Below, one piece after another: positions 6,631 to 14,292 of a stretch of DNA of 18,758 nt. Within the stretch, counting starts at the first letter, position 1. The number at the start of each line of letters is the position of its first letter. The stretch comes from JALOAT01 sp041677345. GTDB lineage: Bacteria > Pseudomonadota > Gammaproteobacteria > Thiohalomonadales > Thiohalomonadaceae. The stretch is taken from positions 1 through 18,758 of the forward strand of contig JBAYQE010000049.1 of the NCBI GenBank assembly GCA_041677345.1, given 5' to 3'. The position numbers were made by a program, and so were the translations under genes. The notes beneath the pieces are model-generated. The model saw only the letters and a list, made by a program, of their open reading frames with translations. It was not told where the DNA came from and ran no database searches.

Positions 6631-8619
6631 ATGACCATGACCATCACGGACGGCCGGCATCGGGCGGTGATCGAGGGTGTGCGCCCACAGGTTGACGGCG
6701 GGCGCTTTCCCATCAAGCGCTGCGTGGGCGCCGCAGTGGTGGTGGAGGCGGACGTGTTCTGTGACGGCCACGACCAGCTCGCGGCCGCCGTGCAGTATCG
6801 CCACGCCACCACGGCGGAATGGCAGGAATCCCCGCTGGAGTTTCTGGTAAACGACCACTGGCGCGGGCGCTTCCATGTCACGCGCGAGGGCCGCTGGCTC
6901 TATCGCGTGATCGCCTGGGTGGACGACTTTCTCACCTGGCGGCACGACCTGGCACGCCGCACCGATGCCGCCGACATCGCCGTGGCGCTCGTCATGGGCG
7001 CGGAACTGGTTGACGCCGCCGCCATGCGTGCACAGGGCGACGATCGGGACCGCCTGCAATTGTACGCCGCGCGCCTGGTGGACCCGTCCGACGTCGAGGA
7101 ACGGTGCCTGCAAGGTCTGCACGACGAGCTGGCGGTACTCATGGCGCGCTGGCCCGATCGCCGTCTGGCCACCGTCCAGGAACCCGCGCTGGAGATCGTG
7201 GTGGATCGCGAGCGCGCCTGCTTCTCGGCCTGGTACGAGATGTTCCCGCGCTCCTGCGGCGACGGCTCTCACGGCAGCTTTCGCGATTGCGAGGAGCGCC
7301 TCCCCTACGTGGCCGAAATGGGTTTCGACGTGCTCTACCTGCCGCCCATCCATCCCATCGGTCGCACCCGCCGCAAGGGCCGCAACAACCTGCTCATCGC
7401 CGCCCCCGACGATCCGGGCAGCCCCTGGGCCATCGGCGCCGTGGAGGGCGGCCACAAGGCGGTACATCCCCAACTGGGCACCCTCGACGACTTTCGCCGC
7501 TTCCTGGCAAAGGCGCGCGAGCACGACCTCGAAGTGGCCCTGGACATCGCCTTTCAGTGCTCTCCCGATCACCCCTATGTGAGCGCACACCCGGAGTGGT
7601 TCCGCCATCGCCCCGACGGTTCAGTGCAATACGCGGAGAACCCGCCCAAGAAGTACGAGGACATCTACCCCTTTCACTTCGAGACTGACGCCTGGCGCGA
7701 GCTGTGGGAGGAACTGCGCAGCGTGGTGCTGTTCTGGATCGACCAGGGCGTGCACATCTTCCGTGTGGACAATCCACACACCAAGCCCTTCCCCTTCTGG
7801 GAGTGGCTCATCGACGACATCAAGCGCGACCACCCCGACGTGCTGTTCCTGGCCGAGGCCTTTTCACGCCCGCGTATCATGCATCGCCTGGCCAGGCTGG
7901 GTTTCAGCCAATCCTACACCTATTTCACCTGGCGCAATACCAAGCACGAGATCACCGAATACCTCACCGAACTCACGCGAGGGAACGCCGCCGAATATTT
8001 CCGGCCCAACTTCTGGCCCAACACGCCGGACATCCTCCCCGAGTATCTGCAGATCGGCGGGCGTCCCGCGTTCATGGCACGGCTGGTGCTCGCCGCTACC
8101 CTGAGCGCCAGCTATGGCGTGTACGGGCCTGCCTTCGAGTTGCTGGAGGCGGAGCCGCACGCACCCGGCGCCGAGGACTACCGCAATTCCGAAAAATACG
8201 AGATCCGCGCCTGGGACCTGGAGCGGTCCGATTCCCTGCGCGATTTCATGGCGCGCCTCAATCGCATCCGCCGCGAAAACGACGCCCTGCGCAGGAACAC
8301 CAACCTGGTCTTCCACAGCGTGGACAACGAGCGCCTGGTGGCCTACAGCAAGTCCACGGAAGACGGGGACAACGTGATCCTGGTGGTGGTGAATCTCGAC
8401 CCGGACTACGCCCAGTCCGGCTGGCTCACCCTGCCCATCGAAAAGTTCAGCGTGGACCCGCACCACAGCTACCAGGTACACGACCTGCTCACCGGCGCGC
8501 GCTACCTGTGGCAGGGCGAGCGCAACTTCGTCCGCCTCGACCCCCGCCACACCCCGGCCGCCATCTTCCGCCTGCGCCGCCGCCTGCGCAGCGAGCGCGA
8601 CTTCGAGTATTTCATGTGA
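6631..8619 (+). CDS. glgE: Alpha-1,4-glucan:maltose-1-phosphate maltosyltransferase
   Basis: This 662-residue GH13_3 enzyme extends alpha-1,4-glucan using maltose 1-phosphate and releases phosphate in the cytosol. An N-terminal beta domain (about 10-110) is followed by the GlgE signature 'YLPPIHPIGRTRRKGRNN' (236-253) and SPWAIGAVEGGHKAVHP (264-280). The catalytic nucleophile is Asp380 in IFRVDNPHTKPFPFWEWL, the acid/base is Glu409 in FLAEAFSRP, and Asp467 lies in NFWPNTPDILPEYL. 'YAENPPKKYEDIYP' (334-347) is also diagnostic. The length matches the family (roughly 650-700). All key residues are intact. The downstream neighbour makes its substrate (TreS-Mak) and the upstream one branches its product (GlgB), so the context agrees with the call. 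The ATG at 6631 is preceded by a strong Shine-Dalgarno. Confidence 0.97.
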   Translation: MTMTITDGRHRAVIEGVRPQVDGGRFPIKRCVGAAVVVEADVFCDGHDQLAAAVQYRHATTAEWQESPLEFLVNDHWRGRFHVTREGRWLYRVIAWVDDFLTWRHDLARRTDAADIAVALVMGAELVDAAAMRAQGDDRDRLQLYAARLVDPSDVEERCLQGLHDELAVLMARWPDRRLATVQEPALEIVVDRERACFSAWYEMFPRSCGDGSHGSFRDCEERLPYVAEMGFDVLYLPPIHPIGRTRRKGRNNLLIAAPDDPGSPWAIGAVEGGHKAVHPQLGTLDDFRRFLAKAREHDLEVALDIAFQCSPDHPYVSAHPEWFRHRPDGSVQYAENPPKKYEDIYPFHFETDAWRELWEELRSVVLFWIDQGVHIFRVDNPHTKPFPFWEWLIDDIKRDHPDVLFLAEAFSRPRIMHRLARLGFSQSYTYFTWRNTKHEITEYLTELTRGNAAEYFRPNFWPNTPDILPEYLQIGGRPAFMARLVLAATLSASYGVYGPAFELLEAEPHAPGAEDYRNSEKYEIRAWDLERSDSLRDFMARLNRIRRENDALRRNTNLVFHSVDNERLVAYSKSTEDGDNVILVVVNLDPDYAQSGWLTLPIEKFSVDPHHSYQVHDLLTGARYLWQGERNFVRLDPRHTPAAIFRLRRRLRSERDFEYFM

Positions 8620-8637
8620 TGGCTGCGAAGAACGTTC

Positions 8638-8772
8638 CAACGCAAAGACGCAAAGGGCGCGAAGGCCGCAAAGGAACGCCGGCCTGCGTATCGGCACCAA
8701 CGCGGGCGTTACCGGCCGTCAGAGCATACCTGCACGCTTTGCGATCTTTGCGCCCTTTGCGTCTTTGCGTTG
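8638..8772. repeat. Large inverted-repeat element B
   Basis: The arms at 8638-8674 and 8736-8772 (37 bases) are inverted copies with a perfect outer 23 bases and few mismatches inside. Each arm is itself a short tandem of 8-9-base words of the form CGCAAAG plus one or two bases. The 61-base centre contains the palindrome AACGCGGGCGTT. The element occupies most of the glgE to treS-mak gap and ends 16 bases before the treS-mak ATG. It has no coding content and would fold into a long hairpin in a glgE-treS transcript. Similar CGCAAAG arrays are familiar in proteobacterial intergenic DNA (recollection, not searched). Confidence 0.8.
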
Positions 8773-8788
8773 AATTCTCCACGTACCG

Positions 8789-11700
8789 ATGACCACCAAC
8801 TGGCAGGACGATCCACTGTGGTACAAGGACGCCATCATTTATCAGGTGCACGTCAAGGCGTTCTATGATGCCAGCGGCGATGGTACGGGGGATTTCCGCG
8901 GTTTGGCGGAGCGGCTCGATTACATCGAGGACCTGGGCGTCAATACCATCTGGCTGCTGCCGTTCTATCCGTCGCCCATGCGCGACGACGGCTACGACAT
9001 TTCCGATTACCGCAATGTGCATCCCGCCTTCGGCACGCTGACGGACTTCAAGCGCTTTGTGCGCGAGGCGCACCGGCGCGGGCTGAGGGTGATCACCGAG
9101 CTGGTGGTCAACCACACCTCCGATCAACACCCGTGGTTCCAGGCCGCGCGCAAGGCGCCACTGGGATCGCCCCGGCGCGACTTCTACGTGTGGAGCAAGA
9201 CCAAACTCAAATTTCCCGAGACGCGCATCATCTTCACCGACACCGAGACCTCCAACTGGGCCTGGGACGACGAGGCCCAGGCCTATTACTGGCATCGTTT
9301 TTTTTCCCACCAACCCGATCTCAACCACAACAATCCCAAGGTGGTGGACGCCATCATCAAGGTGATGCGCTTCTGGCTGGACATGGGAGTGGACGGTCTG
9401 CGCCTGGATGCCATTCCCTATTTGTGCGTGCGCGAGGGCACCGACAATGAAAACCTGCCCGAGACCCACGCCGTGCTCAAACGCATGCGAGAGGTGGTGG
9501 ACGCCAATTACCAGAACCGTATGTTTCTTGCCGAGGCCAACCAGTGGCCGGAGGACGTGCTCGAATATTTCGGCGATAGCGACGAGTGCCACATGTGTTA
9601 TCACTTCCCGCTCATGCCGCGCATCTACATGGCGGTGGCGCAGGAAGACCGGCATCCCATCGTCGAGATCATGCGCCAGACCCCACCCATCCCGGACGAC
9701 TGCCAGTGGGCCATCTTCCTGCGCAATCACGACGAGCTCACCCTGGAGATGGTGACCGATCGCGAGCGCGACTACATGTACCAGATCTACGCCACGGACC
9801 GGCGCATGCGCCTCAACGTAGGCATACGCCGCCGCCTCGCCCCGCTCATGGATAATGACCCGGAAAGGATCAAGCTGATGAATGCGCTGCTCCTGTCCAT
9901 GCCGGGTTCACCCATCATCTATTACGGCGACGAGATCGCCATGGGCGACAACATCTATCTCGGCGATCGCAACGGCGTGCGCACACCCATGCAATGGAGC
10001 CCCGATCGCAACGCCGGCTTCTCCCGCGCCGATCCGCAGGCGCTCTACCTACCGCCCATCATGGACCCGGTGTACGGCTACCAGGCAGTGAACGTGGAGG
10101 CGCAATCGCGCGCTCCGTCCTCGCTGCTCAACTGGACGCGCCGCATCCTCGCGGTGCGCAAGGCCTACCGCGCCTTCGGCCGCGGCACGCTGGAGTTCCT
10201 GCATCCGGGCAACCGCAAGATCCTCGCCTACGTGCGCAGCCACGACGATGACACCATCCTGTGCGTGGTCAATCTCTCGCGCTCGGCCCAGCCGGTGGAG
10301 CTCGACCTGGCACGCTGGCGCGGGCGCGTTCCGGTGGAGATGATGGGCCGCATCCCCTTCCCGCCCATCGGCGATCTGCCTTACCTGCTCACGCTGTCGA
10401 GCTACGGCGTGTATTGGTTCCGCCTGGCCAGCGAGGTGGAAGAACCCTCCTGGCACAAGGAACAGCTGCCCGCCATCGAACTCACGGTGCTGGTGCTGTT
10501 CGAGGGCTGGCGCAGCTTCGCCTTTGCGCAGCCCGACACGCGGCGCGAGAAACGTGCGCTGGAACTGCGCTCGCAGCTCGAAGTGGAGGTCCTGCCCCAG
10601 TGGCTGCCTGCACAGCGCTGGTATGCCGCCAAGGGCACGCGCCTCGACAGCGTCAGCATCACGCGCGCCATCGAGTGGGAATGTGCGGGCCGACGCTGGC
10701 TCATCACCTGGCTCCATACCCACAGTGGCGGCGCGCGGGACCACTATTTTCTGCCGCTCGCCCTGTTCTGGGAGAAGCACTACGACGAATACCGCGCGCA
10801 CCTGGTCAACGCCCTCGCCAAGGTACGCCAGCACGCGCGAGTGGGACTGCTGGTCGACGCCTATGCGGACGAGCGTTTCTGCCGGGCCCTGGTCCAGGCC
10901 ACCCGTGCCGGCGTGGAAATCCCCGTCACGGGCGGCAGGCTACAGTTCTTCCGCACCTCCGCTTTCGACCGGCTCTGGCCGGAGGATGACGAAGGCGCCA
11001 CTGTACGCCGCCCGCCCCATGAGAGCAGCAACAGTGCCGTGGTCATCGGTGAGCGCCTGTTCCTCAAGGGTTATCGCCGCCTGTGCGAGGGCATCAGCAT
11101 CGAGGTCGAGGTGGGGCGCTTCCTCACCGAGGAATCGCCCCTGGAGAACATCATCCCGGTGGCTGGCTGGATCGTGTTCCAGCCGGACCACGGCGCAGTG
11201 GTGACCTTGGCAGTGCTGCAGGCCTACGTGGAGAACCAGGGCGACGGCTGGGCCTACACCCAGGGCTATTTGCAACGCCATCTGCAGGATTGTCTGCACG
11301 GCGCCAGTACCGGCGCGGGGTTGGCCGCGGCGGAGATCCACGCCACCGACCTCATGATGATGCACACCCTCGGCCGGCGTACCGGCGAATTGCACGCTGC
11401 CCTCGCCAAGGACACGGGCAACCCTGCCTTCCGCCCGGAACCGGTTACCCCGGAAGAACTGGCGGGCTGGTATGCGCGCGTGCGCCAGGACGCCACGGAC
11501 ACCCTGCGTCGGCTGGAGCAAGCCGATGTCCTGCCCGAAGCCGCACGTGCCCAGGCAGCGGCGCTGCTGGCGGCACGCGAACGGTTGTTGGCCTACCTCG
11601 ACGGCCTGCGCGTGGAGCCCCTCGGGCTGCTCAAGACGCGCTACCATGGCGACCTGCACCTGGGCCAGGTGCTGGTGGCGGAAAACGATTTCATCATCAT

Positions 11701-12091
11701 CGACTTCGAAGGGGAGCCGGCGCGGCCCCGCTCCGAACGGGCGGCGCGGCATTCACCCCTGCGCGACGTCGCGGGTATGCTGCGCTCGTTCAGCTACGCC
11801 GCCCATGTGGCGTTGCAGCACGTCACCAGCGAAAGCCCGGGCGACCTGCTGCAACTGGCACCCTACGCACGCCAGTGGGAGCGCATGGCGGCGGAGGCCT
11901 ATCTGCTCGGCTACGTGGAGGCCGCAGGCGAGCAGCCCTTCTATCCCGCGCAAGCGGATGGTGCACGGCGTCTGCTGGACCTGTTCGTGCTCGAAAAGGC
12001 GCTGTACGAGGTGCGCTACGAACTTGACCACCGCCCCGACTGGGTGGGCGTACCGCTCGCGGGTATCCTCGGATTGCTGGAAAACGCTTGA
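8789..12091 (+). CDS. treS: Trehalose synthase-maltokinase fusion (TreS-Mak)
   Basis: This 1100-residue two-domain cytosolic enzyme starts with a TreS half (about 1-550), a GH13_16 barrel that interconverts trehalose and maltose. It shows WYKDAIIYQVHVKAFYD near the N-terminus, the nucleophile Asp207 in GLRLDAIPYL, the acid/base Glu249 in FLAEANQWPEDV, and Asp315 in LRNHDELTLEM. The second half (about 560-1100) is the maltokinase Mak/Pep2, which makes maltose 1-phosphate with ATP. It shows 'LPAQRWYAAKG' (606-616), the kinase loop YHGDLHLGQ with Asp955, and the metal-binding DFEGEP with Asp972. Such fusions are a known arrangement. It supplies GlgE, encoded just upstream. The ATG at 8789 is the only reasonable start because an in-frame TGA lies at 8771-8773 and the next Met is residue 64. 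No Shine-Dalgarno is visible, and repeat element B ends 16 bases upstream. Confidence 0.96.
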   Translation: MTTNWQDDPLWYKDAIIYQVHVKAFYDASGDGTGDFRGLAERLDYIEDLGVNTIWLLPFYPSPMRDDGYDISDYRNVHPAFGTLTDFKRFVREAHRRGLRVITELVVNHTSDQHPWFQAARKAPLGSPRRDFYVWSKTKLKFPETRIIFTDTETSNWAWDDEAQAYYWHRFFSHQPDLNHNNPKVVDAIIKVMRFWLDMGVDGLRLDAIPYLCVREGTDNENLPETHAVLKRMREVVDANYQNRMFLAEANQWPEDVLEYFGDSDECHMCYHFPLMPRIYMAVAQEDRHPIVEIMRQTPPIPDDCQWAIFLRNHDELTLEMVTDRERDYMYQIYATDRRMRLNVGIRRRLAPLMDNDPERIKLMNALLLSMPGSPIIYYGDEIAMGDNIYLGDRNGVRTPMQWSPDRNAGFSRADPQALYLPPIMDPVYGYQAVNVEAQSRAPSSLLNWTRRILAVRKAYRAFGRGTLEFLHPGNRKILAYVRSHDDDTILCVVNLSRSAQPVELDLARWRGRVPVEMMGRIPFPPIGDLPYLLTLSSYGVYWFRLASEVEEPSWHKEQLPAIELTVLVLFEGWRSFAFAQPDTRREKRALELRSQLEVEVLPQWLPAQRWYAAKGTRLDSVSITRAIEWECAGRRWLITWLHTHSGGARDHYFLPLALFWEKHYDEYRAHLVNALAKVRQHARVGLLVDAYADERFCRALVQATRAGVEIPVTGGRLQFFRTSAFDRLWPEDDEGATVRRPPHESSNSAVVIGERLFLKGYRRLCEGISIEVEVGRFLTEESPLENIIPVAGWIVFQPDHGAVVTLAVLQAYVENQGDGWAYTQGYLQRHLQDCLHGASTGAGLAAAEIHATDLMMMHTLGRRTGELHAALAKDTGNPAFRPEPVTPEELAGWYARVRQDATDTLRRLEQADVLPEAARAQAAALLAARERLLAYLDGLRVEPLGLLKTRYHGDLHLGQVLVAENDFIIIDFEGEPARPRSERAARHSPLRDVAGMLRSFSYAAHVALQHVTSESPGDLLQLAPYARQWERMAAEAYLLGYVEAAGEQPFYPAQADGARRLLDLFVLEKALYEVRYELDHRPDWVGVPLAGILGLLENA

Positions 12092-12150
12092 AATGCAGGC
12101 CGCATACGAGGCGCAATAGAGCGGCAAGTTCTATCTTAATTCCGGCAGCC

Positions 12151-12156
12151 AAGGAG
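12151..12156 (+). promoter_or_regulatory. Ribosome-binding site of the methyltransferase
   Basis: AAGGAG lies 5 bases before the ATG at 12162, a near-ideal Shine-Dalgarno that fixes this start. Confidence 0.7.
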
Positions 12157-12161
12157 ATCGC

Positions 12162-12815
12162 ATGGAAACGAACCCCGCCGATGAGAAACTCCAGGTCATG
12201 AGTCTGGACGCTGTAATCAGCGCCTATCGCCGATATGCGGGCATCTACGACGTCCTGTTCGGCCCCATCATGCACCCTGGCCGCAAGCGCATCGTTGACG
12301 CCTTGCAATGCCATCCCGGCGACAACATCCTGGAAGTCGGCGTAGGCACCGGACTGTCGCTACCCCTCTATTCCAGCTCGGTGCGCGTGACCGGTATCGA
12401 CGTCTCGCGCGAGATGCTGGAGGTGGCGCGTCGGCGCGTGGCACGGGAACTGCTGCCGCAGGTGGAGGCCATCCTGGAAATGGATGCACAACGCATGACG
12501 TTTCCCGACGCCCGTTTCGACAAGGTCGTGGCCATGTACGTGGTGTCGGTGGTACCTGACCCGAAACAGATGGTCGCGGAGATGCGCCGCGTGTGTAAAC
12601 CGGGCGGTGAGATCCTCATCGTCAATCACTTCCGTTCCCGCAACCCTGTCCTCGGCGCCATGGAAGGCCTGCTCGCACCCTTCTCCCGCCAGGCCGGATT
12701 CCGCCCCAATCTGGACATGGCCGAATTCCTCGCCGACACCGGCCTCACCGTGGAGGAGACCCGCGGTACCAACCTGTTCGGCTACTGGAAGATCCTACGC
12801 TGCCGGAACACCTGA
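12162..12815 (+). CDS. PmtA-like class I SAM methyltransferase
   Basis: This 217-residue protein has motif I LEVGVGTGLSLPLY (57-70), the acidic residue Asp80 after strand 2 (VTGID), motif II/III around 'FDKVVAMYVVSVVPDP', and a post-motif KPGGEILIVNHF. The LEVGVGTG.SLPLY block, the upstream RRYAGIYDVLFG (23-34) and the VVSVVPDP segment resemble Rhodobacter-type phosphatidylethanolamine N-methyltransferase PmtA. That enzyme methylates phosphatidylethanolamine toward phosphatidylcholine at the membrane. Other small methyltransferases (UbiE-like) share part of this pattern, so the substrate is inferred. It begins 70 bases after treS-mak and may be transcribed with it, though no functional link to alpha-glucan is evident. 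Confidence 0.75.
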   Translation: METNPADEKLQVMSLDAVISAYRRYAGIYDVLFGPIMHPGRKRIVDALQCHPGDNILEVGVGTGLSLPLYSSSVRVTGIDVSREMLEVARRRVARELLPQVEAILEMDAQRMTFPDARFDKVVAMYVVSVVPDPKQMVAEMRRVCKPGGEILIVNHFRSRNPVLGAMEGLLAPFSRQAGFRPNLDMAEFLADTGLTVEETRGTNLFGYWKILRCRNT

Positions 12816-12823
12816 CGAGGTTC

Positions 12824-13040
12824 AACCACAAAGGGCACGGAAAAATCCCGCCGGTACGTTCGTGTCCCGGAATCGTACGGCGGTTCTGAGAGCTTTGCTT
12901 CCCCCGGGGGCCTGCGAGCCTGCTGGCGGAACAGACACGTGTGGCACACACCTGTCACGCAGCTTGGCAACGTATCTACGCACATCGGCCCGCCTACCCC
13001 TGTGCGTTCATTCGCGGGCTTCCTCCGTGGCCTCGTGGTT
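12824..13040. repeat. Inverted-repeat element C in the methyltransferase/pyruvyl transferase gap
   Basis: The left arm starts AACCACAAAGGGCACGG (12824 on) and ends near TCCCGC (about 12851). The right arm, 13014-13040, reads on the other strand AACCACGAGGCCACGG then ...GCCCGC. The arms match imperfectly with one gap. The right arm also carries GCGTTCATTCGCGG, shared with element A. Inside are the perfect palindrome CCCCCGGGGG (12901-12910) and ACACGTGT. The whole 12816-13150 gap (335 bases) holds this element and, near its end, the pyruvyl transferase ribosome-binding site; no clear promoter and no gene were found. Confidence 0.6.
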
Positions 13041-13132
13041 TTCCCATTCCCCGTAGGGACTTAATCACCCCAGCGGGTCCTCGGTGACGTCTATGCTGTC
13101 CATAAGATCCGCTGTTGCGGCATTGTTTGTCC

Positions 13133-13144
13133 CTCCTGCGGGAG
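13133..13144 (+). promoter_or_regulatory. Ribosome-binding site in a tetraloop hairpin
   Basis: GGGAG (13140-13144) lies 6 bases before the ATG at 13151 and selects it over an in-frame upstream ATG at 13115. CTCC (13133-13136) pairs with GGAG (13141-13144) around TGCG, a UNCG-type tetraloop closed by C-G. The Shine-Dalgarno is therefore part of a small stable hairpin. Confidence 0.45.
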
Positions 13145-13150
13145 CCTTCA

Positions 13151-14290
13151 ATGGACAAGCAGAACCGTGTGTACCAGGTGGGGATTTCTGGATCCTACGG
13201 TGGGCTGAACCTGGGTGACGAGGCCATCCTCCAAGGTATCGTGACCCAGTTGCGCGATTCACTCCCGGTGGAGATCACCGTCTTCTCCCGCGACCCGGCC
13301 GACACCTTGCGAAGGCACGACGTGGAACACGCCATCCCGGTGCGCAGGCTCGGGCGCAACGACATCCTCCCATACATCCGCAATCTCGACCTGCTCATCA
13401 TCGGCGGCGGCGGCATCCTGTTCGACGCCGAGGCGCGCATCTATCTGCGCGAAGCGGTGCTGGCACAGGAAGTGGGGGTACCGTTCGTAATCTATGCGGT
13501 CGGCGTCGGCCCGCTGGAACACTCCAGCGTGCGTGAAATAGTGCGCTCCACCCTCGACAAGGCGGCATTGATTACCGTGCGCGAACAGGGTGCACGGCAC
13601 CTGCTCGAGGACATCGGTGTGCAGCGCACCATAGAGGTCACCTCCGACCCGGCGCTCCTGCTTGAGCCCGAGCCGCTGCCACCAGGTGCCTTGAAGCAGG
13701 AGGGTCTGGAAGGACGCCGACGGCGCGTGGCGCTTTCTGTGCGGGAACCTGGCGTCGCCGCACCGGACCTCAGTTCCCATGCCTATCACGCCCTGCTCGC
13801 CAGTGCAGCGGACTACATGGTGGATCGTCTCGAGGCCGAGGTGGTGTTCGTTCCCATGGAACGGCGCATGCACGACCTGCAGCAGGCCCATGCCGTGGTC
13901 TCGCAGATGCTGCTGGCCCAGAAGGCCACCGTGCTCAAGGGTGAATACAGCGCCGGGCAGTTGCTCTCACTGCTCGGTCAGTTCGATCTCGCCGTGGGGA
14001 TGCGCCTGCATTTCCTGTTGTTCGCCGCGTTGCAGAACGTGCCCTTCGTTGCCCTTCCCTACGCACCCAAGGTGAGCGGCTTTCTTGAACAACTGGGTGT
14101 GGCCATGCCACCGCCCCTCGGCCAGGTGAATGCAGGGCGGCTCATCGCCCACATTGACCATGCCTGGGACCACCGCCGCAGGCTGCAACAGCAGCTCATC
14201 GAGCGGCTACCGGTGATGCAGGAGGCTGCGCGCGCGACCAACCGCATGGTGGTCGAATTACTTGGGGCGACCGTTCCCGCCGGGGATTGA
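13151..14290 (+). CDS. Polysaccharide pyruvyl transferase family protein (CsaB-like)
   Basis: This 379-residue protein is of the PS_pyruv_trans family. Members such as CsaB add a pyruvyl ketal from phosphoenolpyruvate to cell-surface polysaccharide. Seen here: the N-terminal GSYGGLNLGDEAIL (14-27), LLIIGGGGILFD (81-92), SDPALLL (165-171), the conserved 'AVGMRLHFLLFAALQNVPFV' block (281-300) and the following YAPKV (304-308). These are the positions where CsaB and WcaK-type proteins are most conserved. No signal peptide or membrane segment is evident. The stop is 2 bases from the ATG of the FAD oxidoreductase, so the two form an operon. No glycosyltransferases or surface-polysaccharide genes are present nearby, so the acceptor is unknown. 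The ATG at 13151 is preferred because of its Shine-Dalgarno. Confidence 0.85.
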   Translation: MDKQNRVYQVGISGSYGGLNLGDEAILQGIVTQLRDSLPVEITVFSRDPADTLRRHDVEHAIPVRRLGRNDILPYIRNLDLLIIGGGGILFDAEARIYLREAVLAQEVGVPFVIYAVGVGPLEHSSVREIVRSTLDKAALITVREQGARHLLEDIGVQRTIEVTSDPALLLEPEPLPPGALKQEGLEGRRRRVALSVREPGVAAPDLSSHAYHALLASAADYMVDRLEAEVVFVPMERRMHDLQQAHAVVSQMLLAQKATVLKGEYSAGQLLSLLGQFDLAVGMRLHFLLFAALQNVPFVALPYAPKVSGFLEQLGVAMPPPLGQVNAGRLIAHIDHAWDHRRRLQQQLIERLPVMQEAARATNRMVVELLGATVPAGD

Positions 14291-14292
14291 TC

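Noticed and set aside
8638..8772. Possible CRISPR array from the repeated CGCAAAG words
   Set aside because: Units are only 8-9 bases with no unique spacers, and the two arrays are inverted copies of each other.
8612..9730. 372-codon minus-strand frame across the start of treS-mak
   Set aside because: It is antisense to the TreS catalytic domain and begins in repeat element B; no domain is recognisable.
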